Of a stretch of 64,000 bases of DNA, positions 54,988 to 63,241 are shown piece by piece (the first letter of the stretch is position 1; the number at the start of each line of letters is the position of its first letter). The translations under genes were made by a program, and so were the position numbers. Origin of the DNA: Planctomycetota bacterium (GTDB lineage: Bacteria; Planctomycetota; Planctomycetia; Pirellulales; Pirellulaceae). The stretch is taken from assembly GCA_003671195.1 (NCBI GenBank), contig QWPJ01000246.1:26674-90673 (forward strand), given 5' to 3'. Under the pieces are notes generated by a model. The model searched no databases, was not told the DNA's origin, and saw nothing but the letters and a program-made list of their open reading frames with translations.

Positions 54988-55392
54988 ATGGCTGGCAACA
55001 TCGCAAAGAAACTTTCAACCCCTGTGGCTTTGTCGTATCTTGTTTTTATGTTCATCATGACCCATTTGCCCAAGCAGACTGTTCCGCGGACCTTGGCCTC
55101 GGCAAACGACAAGTTGCTCCATGCGTTAGCCTTCTTGGTCTTGGGATTCGTGCTTAGTTTCGCCATGCAGGTTCGAGCTCGTCACAACGGATGGTACGCT
55201 TATGCGATTCCCACTTTTGTTTTTGGCTTCCTCTATGCTTGGTTCGATGAGCTGACGCAACCATTGGTCGGCAGGCATTATGACCTTATGGATCTGGCCG
55301 TCGATGGACTCGGACTAGTCATGGGGATATTGCTCTTCGAGGGGGTCCGCCGATTGCTGGCCAGGGTTTTGCGAATCGAGGAGTTGCAATGA
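54988..55392 (+). CDS. VanZ-like small membrane protein
   Basis: 134 residues with four hydrophobic segments. The conserved VanZ pattern is seen in DKLLHALAFLVLG and FDELTQPLVGRHYDLMDLAVDGLG. VanZ of enterococci gives low teicoplanin resistance, but most bacterial homologs are of unknown role. It overlaps the next gene by 4 bp (ATGA), so it is coupled to a GT2 enzyme. Confidence 0.8.
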   Translation: MAGNIAKKLSTPVALSYLVFMFIMTHLPKQTVPRTLASANDKLLHALAFLVLGFVLSFAMQVRARHNGWYAYAIPTFVFGFLYAWFDELTQPLVGRHYDLMDLAVDGLGLVMGILLFEGVRRLLARVLRIEELQ

Positions 55393-56345
55393 ATCCTATT
55401 TCCGTGGTGATCCCGTTGCTCAACGAGCAAGAAACCCTTTTCGAACTCGTGCGTCGCATCGATGCAGCAAGCGACAGAGAACTCTGTGAGATCGTACTTG
55501 TCGACGATGGTTCAACCGATGGATCCTGGCAAACCATCGAGGAGCTAGCCCAAACACGCGGCTCGGTGCGTGCATTACGCTTCCGAAGGAACTTCGGAAA
55601 AGCAGCAGCATTGGCCGCGGGCTTCGCAGAAGCGACCGGCCAGATCATCATCACGATGGATGCGGATTTGCAAGATGATCCCAAGGAGATCCCCAGGATG
55701 CTCGCGAAGCTCGGTGAAGGCTACGACGTCGTAAGCGGCTGGAAACAGCATCGTTTTGATCCTTGGCACAAACGTTGGCCCTCGCTAGGCTTCAATGCGA
55801 TCCTAAGGTACTTTTCCAAAATCCCCCTGCACGATTTCAACTGCGGGTTTAAAGCCTACCGTCGAGAGGTTCTCGAAGAGATCGATTTGTACGGTGAAAT
55901 GCATCGATTTGTACCCGTGTTGGCAGCCGCGCGAGGATTCAAAGTCGCCGAGATCACCGTCGAACACCACCCCCGAGAGTTCGGAAGTTCCAAGTACGGT
56001 TGGTCCCGAATCCCAAAAGGTTTTCTCGACCTTGCGACGGTCGTTTTCCTAACCCGATTTCGATACCGACCGCAGCACTTGCTCGGAGGACTCGGCGGAA
56101 CGCTCTTCTTCGTCGGATCCGTCATGCTCGGCCTGCTCATTTGCGGCTGGGTCTGGACCCGACTTGCAGGCTACGCGAACCCATTGCACTTGCATGAGCG
56201 CGCCAGTTTCTTTGTTTCGATCCTGCTGATCGTGGTGGGGATCCAAGCGTTTGCCACCGGCTTGATCGCAGAATTGCTCGTGGCCAATGCTCAACCCGCT
56301 CGACGTGTCTACTCGATCGCCCAGCGAGTCGATCCCCCAAGCTGA
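55389..56345 (+). CDS. Membrane-anchored GT2 glycosyltransferase (ArnC/DpmA type)
   Basis: 318 residues. Cytosolic GT-A domain with SVVIPLLNEQETL, IVLVDDGSTDGS and MDADLQDDP (metal-binding D-x-D), then two C-terminal helices (LLGGLGGTLFFVGSVMLGLL and FFVSILLIVVGIQAFATGLI). This is the layout of enzymes that load a sugar onto undecaprenyl phosphate. Start overlaps the VanZ-like gene and a GT-C-like gene follows 77 bp later, which suggests a sugar-loading plus transfer module. Confidence 0.88.
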   Translation: MNPISVVIPLLNEQETLFELVRRIDAASDRELCEIVLVDDGSTDGSWQTIEELAQTRGSVRALRFRRNFGKAAALAAGFAEATGQIIITMDADLQDDPKEIPRMLAKLGEGYDVVSGWKQHRFDPWHKRWPSLGFNAILRYFSKIPLHDFNCGFKAYRREVLEEIDLYGEMHRFVPVLAAARGFKVAEITVEHHPREFGSSKYGWSRIPKGFLDLATVVFLTRFRYRPQHLLGGLGGTLFFVGSVMLGLLICGWVWTRLAGYANPLHLHERASFFVSILLIVVGIQAFATGLIAELLVANAQPARRVYSIAQRVDPPS

Positions 56346-56422
56346 TCCATGTGTTGATAACCGAGCAGATAACCGATCCGAATCGCAAACACCGATGAGC
56401 TGAATTCCAAAGGCTAGTGATC

Positions 56423-58204
56423 ATGACCCAAGACTTCGAAAATGGTTCCCCAAGCATCTCGACACGCACGATCGGCTGGTGGATGATCACCTTGGCCATC
56501 GCAGTCCAAGCCGCTCGAATCCTGGGCATCACCGCAGTGAACAACGAGGTCCCGTTCCTCAGCGCCAACGATCGATCACGCTGGAGTGCGATCGCAGCGC
56601 TGACCCAAGAAGGGCGATGGGAAATCGACTCCATCGTCGAAATTCTCGACGCGAAGGGAAAGTCCAAGCTTTGGAACACGATCGACATGGTCCGACACCG
56701 CGGCTCGGACGGCATCGAGCATAGCTACTCAAGCAAACCTCCCTTGCTGACGCTCATGCTCGCGGCCGTTACCAAACCGGTCATGATGGCGACCTATGCG
56801 TTTCGAGGCAAATCGCTGACCGAAGACCCCTACTTGGTCGGTCGAATCGTTTTGATCCTTGTGAACCTTGTCCCTCTTGCACTCTGGTGGTGCTCATTGC
56901 ATCGTTGGTTGGAGTCCCATGTGCCGCGAGCATGGACGCGCATGGCCGCTCTTTCCCTTGCGATCTGGGGCACTTTTTTGACCACCTTTGTCGTGACGCT
57001 CAATAACCATCTGCACGGAGCGATCTTCTTTTCCATTAGCCTAGCCCTAACTTGGCAGATCCTAAGAGCCGCACAAAGCCAAACATCAGCCCCTTGGAAT
57101 ACTTGGCTCAGCCTCGGTATTGCGACGGCTCTGTGCGTGGCTTGTGAACTGCCCGCCTTGGCCTGGGCCACAGCCATCGGAGCAATCGTACTGCTGGCAG
57201 ATCCCAAACGGATGCTGATCGGCTTCGGCGTGGGCTCCGCATCGATCGCAGTTGCGTTTCTCTTGACCAACCTCTGGGCGCACGGCGATTGGCGACCTCC
57301 TTACTCCCATCGCGGTCTGGGAACAAACATCGCCAAGGTAGAACTGGATCTATCGAGATTGAATCAGGCCATCGAACAAAAAGCCGATCTCAAAGCGATC
57401 AAGGAATTGCCCGACCAGCAAAACTGGATCGCCACGATCCGCGAACAGACCCAAAGCACCCATGCGATGCTTACCGATCAGGCAAGGATCATTCCAGCCC
57501 GTCTCGATGGGGTCTACCAAGTCATCGATGAATCGACTTCCTATCGAGTCGCCCTGGCCGTCTCGGATCCCCCATCGAGAGATCCTCCTGCCAAGGGTAC
57601 TTGGACAATCTACGAGTGGGACGATTGGTACGATTATCCCAAATCTTATTGGTTGCCAGGAAGCAAAAGAGGGGTCGATTTGGGTGAGCCGGATCGATGG
57701 AACTACGTGGTCCATTTTTTGGTAGGTCACCATGGGGTCTTTTCGCTCACGCCGATTTGGTTTTGGATGCTCTGTGGCTCGATGCTCTGGCTCTTTCAAG
57801 GTCCAGAGGCCCTAAGCCGATCGACGGGGTACCGAAGCGAGTCTCTCGATACCAACCACCTAAAGGGAATTCGAGGCTGGCTGCTCAGCGAACGCGGGAT
57901 TGCAGCAGCCCTTCTGAGCGTGACACTGGCTTGCCTGGTTTTCTACGCTTCGCGGGAGATTGAGGACCGCAATTATGGCGGCGTCTCGAGCGGATTTCGC
58001 TGGCTGTTTTGGATCATACCAGGTTGGATTTGGTTAGCGATTCCCGCTATGGATCGATGCGCATCGAAGCCTTTTTTCCGAGGGCTAGTCTATCTTGCCA
58101 TCGTCCTGGGCATCGTCTCGGCGGTGATCCCTTGGGCCAACCCGTGGTCCCAACCCTGGCCCTACCGAATCTTGATGTGGCTTTTCCCAGACCGTTATCA
58201 GTGA
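56423..58204 (+). CDS. GT-C-type integral membrane glycosyltransferase (GT39/ArnT-like)
   Basis: 593 residues with about ten hydrophobic helices. A charged loop after helix 1 (FLSANDRSRW) and the downstream SYSSKPPLLTLMLA segment are what one expects of ArnT/PMT-type enzymes, where acidic residues and K-P-P-L shape the lipid-phosphate sugar site. A large soluble loop lies at about 305-425. Such enzymes transfer a sugar from undecaprenyl phosphate to an acceptor on the outer side. The donor would come from the GT2 gene upstream. Start ATG 56423 chosen over GTG 56417. Confidence 0.6.
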   Translation: MTQDFENGSPSISTRTIGWWMITLAIAVQAARILGITAVNNEVPFLSANDRSRWSAIAALTQEGRWEIDSIVEILDAKGKSKLWNTIDMVRHRGSDGIEHSYSSKPPLLTLMLAAVTKPVMMATYAFRGKSLTEDPYLVGRIVLILVNLVPLALWWCSLHRWLESHVPRAWTRMAALSLAIWGTFLTTFVVTLNNHLHGAIFFSISLALTWQILRAAQSQTSAPWNTWLSLGIATALCVACELPALAWATAIGAIVLLADPKRMLIGFGVGSASIAVAFLLTNLWAHGDWRPPYSHRGLGTNIAKVELDLSRLNQAIEQKADLKAIKELPDQQNWIATIREQTQSTHAMLTDQARIIPARLDGVYQVIDESTSYRVALAVSDPPSRDPPAKGTWTIYEWDDWYDYPKSYWLPGSKRGVDLGEPDRWNYVVHFLVGHHGVFSLTPIWFWMLCGSMLWLFQGPEALSRSTGYRSESLDTNHLKGIRGWLLSERGIAAALLSVTLACLVFYASREIEDRNYGGVSSGFRWLFWIIPGWIWLAIPAMDRCASKPFFRGLVYLAIVLGIVSAVIPWANPWSQPWPYRILMWLFPDRYQ

Positions 58205-58322
58205 GTATCAATGAGCCCATGTTGCCTAGCCTCGACATCCAGGGCAGTTGCCACGCATTGCTAAATCGTAGATGATAAAAGGAACTTAAGTTTTCCATTT
58301 CGACGGATAAGGAAGCGCATCA

Positions 58323-59387
58323 GTGAGCCGAGCATTGAAAAACACCAGCAGAAGCCTCACAGGGGTTTTCCTCTTTTTAGCGTTCGCCATCGGATTCTCA
58401 ACCCGCGCCCTGTGCCAGGATGGCACCTCAGGGAGCCCTCGAGTCCCCGAACCGAGCAAGACCGAAGCGATCCTTTTGAGCGTCGATGCGCTCTCACAGG
58501 CCGCAGCTTATGCACCCGATAAACCCATCGCCGGTCGGCTCGAATTCGTCGGTTCAACCCTGATGCAATCGCTCGCGACCATGTGGGCCGAAGACTTCGC
58601 GAAAATCCATCCCGAAGTCTCGAGCAAGATCGACTGCCAAGGCTCCGAGGAATCGTTCAAGAAGTTTTCGGACGCTTCGGCAACCATCGCCCTGCTCAGC
58701 CGGGAAGTCACTCCCGAGGAACTCACGCAATGGAGCAAGGATGTCAAGAAGAATCTCATCGCCATCGATGTCGGATACGACATTCTCTCGATCATCGTCC
58801 ATAAAGACAACCCGCTTCGCGCATTGGCTTGGAACCCCAAAACAAACTCACCGATGAGCCTCTCGAACGACAAAACGATCGAAAAATGGGGAGATCTAGG
58901 CATCGATGGGCCCTTGAGCGATAAGCCGCTTACCCATGTACTGATCGTCCCATCCCACGGACTGCGGTCGGTGGCCGAGCGGTTTTTGAATCTCAAAGAT
59001 CGTCCGAAAGCAATCACGATCGAAAAAGAAAATCAGCTCGATATCGTCGATGCTGTCGCTGCGACTCCAGAGGCCATCGCCGTCGTGAGTGCAAATCGAG
59101 CGATGGCCGATTCGGTGCGTGCCCTTGCAATCGGTGTCGACGGTCAACGCATCGTCTCGCCAAGAAATAGCCAAGCAGTCAACTTGGGCTACCCATTGCT
59201 CCGCAACCTCAATGCCGTCGTCGCCTTAGACGACAACGGAAAACTTCCGCCGGTCGTCGAGGAGTGGGCCCGATTTATCCTCAGTCGGGCCGGACAGGAA
59301 ACGCTCATCAAGGACGGGTTTGTGCCCTTGGACCGGTCCGATATCGCCGTGCAACAAGACCGACTCGGTTGGGAAACCCTCAAGTGA
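58323..59387 (+). CDS. PstS-like periplasmic binding protein
   Basis: 354 residues from a GTG start with AAGGAAG upstream. Signal peptide about 1-31. GSTLMQSLATMWAEDF is the phosphate-binding-loop region of PstS-type proteins, followed by DCQGSEESFKKF and a late FVPLDRSDI. It would bind phosphate or a similar oxyanion. No pstABC genes are near, so it is either scavenging for a distant transporter or has another ligand. Confidence 0.75.
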   Translation: MSRALKNTSRSLTGVFLFLAFAIGFSTRALCQDGTSGSPRVPEPSKTEAILLSVDALSQAAAYAPDKPIAGRLEFVGSTLMQSLATMWAEDFAKIHPEVSSKIDCQGSEESFKKFSDASATIALLSREVTPEELTQWSKDVKKNLIAIDVGYDILSIIVHKDNPLRALAWNPKTNSPMSLSNDKTIEKWGDLGIDGPLSDKPLTHVLIVPSHGLRSVAERFLNLKDRPKAITIEKENQLDIVDAVAATPEAIAVVSANRAMADSVRALAIGVDGQRIVSPRNSQAVNLGYPLLRNLNAVVALDDNGKLPPVVEEWARFILSRAGQETLIKDGFVPLDRSDIAVQQDRLGWETLK

Positions 59388-59480
59388 CCCATCGGTGTAA
59401 AACCTCGCCGATTTCCGGAAACACAAAGCCCAACTCAGAAGCGCATCAGAGAAGCACAACAAAGAATACAGTAGACCAAC

Positions 59481-60668
59481 ATGAACAGACTGCTCTCCCA
59501 ACTCAAGACTACACCCAAGCTCCATCGTTTGATGGCCTTGCTCTGGATATCGATGATACTGTGTGCCTCGAGCCTCTCGAATTGCTTGGCTCAAGACGAC
59601 CGCGATCGCGACGGAACCTTTAACGATCCGTTTAGCGATGCTGGAAATCCCGACGCAATGGCCCAAGGCAGGTACCTGCCACCAGGCCAGCGTCCGCCCA
59701 CCAACTTTCGCCTGGGAATCTACTCGAGAAACACCGACACAGGCGTGCTTGTCACAAGCGTCAATCCTGGCTCAGTGGCCCAACAATCAGGAATCGAAGC
59801 CCAAGACATCATCATCGCCGTCGGAGGCTACCAAGTCGGAATCATCAACGGTCGCACGTTCGATATCTCCGAAGAACTCGCAAGACGCGTCGATGCGCAG
59901 GGCCGAGTCTTGTTGCTCGTCCGGAATCACCGCGATGGACGTTTGGTCAATATCCCCGTCCAATTCTACGGCAACGTCCCTGGCCTCGGGATCTCAGTCT
60001 TCGGTAGCGCCAATACCGCATCTCGCCCACCGGCCCAAGCTGGCATGATGCTCATCGCTCGCGTCGTCGATACCACCTATCCCCAATGGCAGAACGTATC
60101 GCTCGGTGAGACCCAAGTCCCACTGACCGGCAGGTGGCCAATCGACTTCCAAGTCGATTTGGATCCTTCCCAGGTACGCCCCAATCACCGATACGCCCTA
60201 GATGTGCAGGTCGTCCAACGAGGCTCCCCGATCCTGCAAATGAATTCACCCGCTGCGATCAACCTTGCTAACGGATCCCCAAGGGTCTCCGTAACACTGG
60301 TTTCAGGTCCGAACTCAGGATCCGGCGGCGGGATTAACCCCGACATACGCCCGATCGACCAAATTGGAATTTGGTACGAACAACTCGCAGGTCGTCGGAT
60401 GACCGATCGGGAGAGCACGGTATGGCAAAGAGAGCTGGCCAGAGGCAAGTCGCTCGACGAGATCTATGCGACCTTCCTTGCAAGCACCGAGTACTCCGAC
60501 CGTTTCCGCGGAAACATGGATCTGTACATCAATGATATCTACCGCAACCTCTTTGGGCGTTCGGCCACGCAGAGCGAGATCCAATCGCTCCGCGGCCGAT
60601 TGTCCCAACCGTCCGAATTGAGGATCCCAATCCTGTTGAACTTGGTGCGTCAACGGACGGTTCGATAA
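59481..60668 (+). CDS. Exported protein with PDZ, YbaY-like and C-terminal DUF4214-like regions
   Basis: 395 residues, signal peptide about 1-37. Residues 75-160 form a PDZ domain (GVLVTSVNPGSVAQQSGI). Residues 185-275 resemble the YbaY/YscW beta fold (LIARVVDTTYPQW, VPLTGRWPIDFQVDLDPSQV). The final 80 residues (IWYEQLAGRRMTDRES, FLASTEYSDRF, IYRNLFGRSATQSE) look like a DUF4214-type helical domain. No catalytic residues. It probably binds proteins outside the cytoplasm. Followed 7 bp later by a dehydrogenase gene. Confidence 0.65.
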   Translation: MNRLLSQLKTTPKLHRLMALLWISMILCASSLSNCLAQDDRDRDGTFNDPFSDAGNPDAMAQGRYLPPGQRPPTNFRLGIYSRNTDTGVLVTSVNPGSVAQQSGIEAQDIIIAVGGYQVGIINGRTFDISEELARRVDAQGRVLLLVRNHRDGRLVNIPVQFYGNVPGLGISVFGSANTASRPPAQAGMMLIARVVDTTYPQWQNVSLGETQVPLTGRWPIDFQVDLDPSQVRPNHRYALDVQVVQRGSPILQMNSPAAINLANGSPRVSVTLVSGPNSGSGGGINPDIRPIDQIGIWYEQLAGRRMTDRESTVWQRELARGKSLDEIYATFLASTEYSDRFRGNMDLYINDIYRNLFGRSATQSEIQSLRGRLSQPSELRIPILLNLVRQRTVR

Positions 60669-60675
60669 GCCTCCC

Positions 60676-61548
60676 ATGGGATCGAGCCAATCTTGGAAAA
60701 ACCGAACAGCCGTCATCAGCGGAGGATCCAACGGTCTTGGCCGCGCGCTGGCTTTGGCCCTTTCCCAACAGTCCGCCAATGTCGTCATCATCGGCCGCGA
60801 TGAGAACCGTTTGGCCATGGTTCGACAGCAGTGCCTTGAGGCCGGCGCACCGAATGTCTGGATCGTTTCCTTGGATGTACGCCAGATGGCCGTCGGCAAA
60901 AGAGCCCTCGCAGATATCGAAACCGCGACCCATCCTGAACCCGGCGAATCCCTCCGCGATGTCCTGGCCGTCCAAGGCTGCGATTTGTTGATCAATGCCG
61001 TCGGCAAGTCCGACCGTGGATTGCTCGGGCAATTGACCCAAGCGGACCTGACCGAGCAATTCGACCTCAACGTGTTGGCAACCCACGCCATGACTCAGTT
61101 TTGTTTTGCAGCCCTATGCCAAAGCCGCGGTGTAGTCGTCAATATCGCTTCGCTTGCAGGAATCATACCCGGGCCGGGTATGGGTGGCTATTCGATGTCG
61201 AAACACGCCTTGGTGGGACTTCACCGCCAATGGCGAATCGAATCGGATTCCAGCGGTGTTCATTTCCTTTTGGTATGCCCCGGGCCGATCCAGCGTGAAG
61301 ATACGCTAGATCGGTATGCGGATATCGTTCATTCTCGCGGTCTCGATCCGGCAAGCCAACGCCCAGGCGGAGGTGTCGCACTGAATCGACTCGATCCGAT
61401 GTGGTTGAGCCAGAAAATACTTCAAGCAGCCTTCGAGCGGAAATCGGAATTGATTGTGCCAACCAAAGCTCGCTTGCTTGCCCTGCTTATGACGATCTGG
61501 CCGAGTCTCGCCGATCGTATCATTCGCAAGAAAATGAAACGAACTTAA
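60676..61548 (+). CDS. Short-chain dehydrogenase/reductase
   Basis: 290 residues. NAD(P) motif GGSNGLG (16-22), INAVG in place of NNAG, and catalytic S159, Y172 and K176 (YSMSK). The layout and the C-terminal basic hydrophobic helix (LLALLMTIWPSLADRII) resemble 3-ketodihydrosphingosine-reductase-like membrane-associated SDRs, but substrate cannot be assigned. It is tightly spaced behind the PDZ protein and 26 bp before a hydrolase gene on the same strand. Confidence 0.85.
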   Translation: MGSSQSWKNRTAVISGGSNGLGRALALALSQQSANVVIIGRDENRLAMVRQQCLEAGAPNVWIVSLDVRQMAVGKRALADIETATHPEPGESLRDVLAVQGCDLLINAVGKSDRGLLGQLTQADLTEQFDLNVLATHAMTQFCFAALCQSRGVVVNIASLAGIIPGPGMGGYSMSKHALVGLHRQWRIESDSSGVHFLLVCPGPIQREDTLDRYADIVHSRGLDPASQRPGGGVALNRLDPMWLSQKILQAAFERKSELIVPTKARLLALLMTIWPSLADRIIRKKMKRT

Positions 61549-61574
61549 GTCCTTTGCAATCAACCTAAGGAACA

Positions 61575-63206
61575 ATGATGAAAGTGTTCGTATCCAGCAC
61601 GATCCAAACACGGCCGATACCTGCTTTGGTGCTCGCCGGCCTCCTAGCACTCGTGACTTGCCATTCGGGCTACGCCCAAGACAACTCCGCGGGCTTGCAG
61701 AAAGCTTCCGATGCACAACGTTTCGAACTCGATGCCGAGCAAATCAACGCCTTGGATCGATGGATCGAGCAAACCCGAGAGACCTGGCAAGTACCTGGAC
61801 TCTCGGTGGCGATTGTAGCCCGGGACCAAGTGCTGCTGAGCAAAGGTTACGGGATCCGTGAACAAGGAAAAACACAACCTGTCGATGATCAAACCCTTTT
61901 TGCAATCGCTTCGAACACCAAAGCATTCACCGCCGATGCCCTGGCAATTTTGGTCGACGAAGGAAAACTCGGCTGGGATGACCCGGTGCAAAAGCACTTG
62001 CCCTGGTTCCGTCTTTCCGATCCCCTTGCAAGCAATGATATCAGGGTCCGGGATCTATTGTGCCACCGAAGTGGACTCGGGACCTTCAGCGGAGATTTGC
62101 TTTGGTGGGGAACCCCTTATACCCCAAAGGAGATTCTTCAGCGGTCTGTATCGCTAAAGCCCGAGTTCCCTTTTCGAGCCAACTACGGCTATTCCAATCT
62201 GATGTTTCTGGCCGCCGGCGAGGTCATTGAGGCTATATCCGGGATGCCCTGGGGGCAGTTTATTCAAACCCGACTCCTAGACCCTCTTGAGATGACCGGA
62301 TCGAAATGGTCGATCAAGCAGATCGGAGGTGTTGAAAATGTAGCAACCCCCCACAAAACCTATCTGGATCGGTCGGATCCCATCGAATGGATGAACTGGG
62401 ATTCGATGGCTGCAGCAGGTGGGATCCTCTCGAGCGCCTCGGATATGGCTCGCTGGATGCAGTTTCAAATGCGCCAGGGGGAGGATGCACAAGGCCGAGT
62501 GTTGGTGAGCAAAGCCCGAATCTATGAAACCATGCAACCGCATTCGATCATCCCTGTTTCGATGAACCGCTCGCAGCGGATCCCATCGACCCATTTCCGC
62601 GCCTATGGTCTAGGCTGGTCGTTGGCCGACTATCATGGCGTGAAACTGGTCGGACACGGCGGAGGATACGATGGCATGTACTCCGAGCAGTTGATGATTC
62701 CTGAACTCGGATTCGGAGTCGTTGTGTTGACCAACAGCATGACCCCAATCGGCAATGCGATCGTCTACCAAGCCATCGATGAATTTTTAAAGGTGCCTGC
62801 TGGGGATCGCAGCCAAAAGGAATTGGATCAATTCCGAAGTAGTCGGCAAGCTTTCGCCGAACGGATCCGAAAAGCAACCCTGAGGGTGAAACCCACAGAC
62901 GCGCCGAGTCATCCCTTGGAGAGCTACGTTGGTAAATTCCGATGCTCGTTGTACGGCGATGCGCAAACCACGCTCAACGACGGCAAACTCCAGTTGCAAT
63001 TGCTTGCATATCCAGAGCTTAAAGCCGATTTGGAGTGGATGCATTACGACACGTTCGCCATCCGATGGCACAAGACGTTTGCCTGGTTCGAGTCAGGTTC
63101 GGCACATTTTGTATTCGATGCACAAGCGAATGCCGAATCGATACGCTTGGACGTGCCCAACGACGATCTTTGGTTCTATGAGTTGAACCTCAAACGATTG
63201 CCTTAA
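61575..63206 (+). CDS. Exported class C beta-lactamase-like serine hydrolase
   Basis: 543 residues with signal peptide (about 1-35). Active-site set of the penicillin-binding-protein family: S113-x-x-K116 (SNTK), a Tyr-x-Asn motif in YGYSNL, and HGG in LVGHGGGYDG. A C-terminal domain of about 110 residues resembles DUF3471. Substrate could be a D-Ala peptide, an ester or an amide; true beta-lactamase activity is not implied. AAGGA precedes the start; ATG 61578 is an alternative. The stop codon is inside a 13-bp duplication. Confidence 0.88.
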   Translation: MMKVFVSSTIQTRPIPALVLAGLLALVTCHSGYAQDNSAGLQKASDAQRFELDAEQINALDRWIEQTRETWQVPGLSVAIVARDQVLLSKGYGIREQGKTQPVDDQTLFAIASNTKAFTADALAILVDEGKLGWDDPVQKHLPWFRLSDPLASNDIRVRDLLCHRSGLGTFSGDLLWWGTPYTPKEILQRSVSLKPEFPFRANYGYSNLMFLAAGEVIEAISGMPWGQFIQTRLLDPLEMTGSKWSIKQIGGVENVATPHKTYLDRSDPIEWMNWDSMAAAGGILSSASDMARWMQFQMRQGEDAQGRVLVSKARIYETMQPHSIIPVSMNRSQRIPSTHFRAYGLGWSLADYHGVKLVGHGGGYDGMYSEQLMIPELGFGVVVLTNSMTPIGNAIVYQAIDEFLKVPAGDRSQKELDQFRSSRQAFAERIRKATLRVKPTDAPSHPLESYVGKFRCSLYGDAQTTLNDGKLQLQLLAYPELKADLEWMHYDTFAIRWHKTFAWFESGSAHFVFDAQANAESIRLDVPNDDLWFYELNLKRLP

Positions 63207-63219
63207 TCGATTGCCTTAG
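63195..63219 (+). repeat. 13-bp duplication across the hydrolase stop codon
   Basis: CGATTGCCTTAAT followed by CGATTGCCTTAG. The first unit holds the TAA stop at 63204-63206. Confidence 0.8.
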
Positions 63220-63241
63220 AACGACACAAGTTCCTGTTGCT

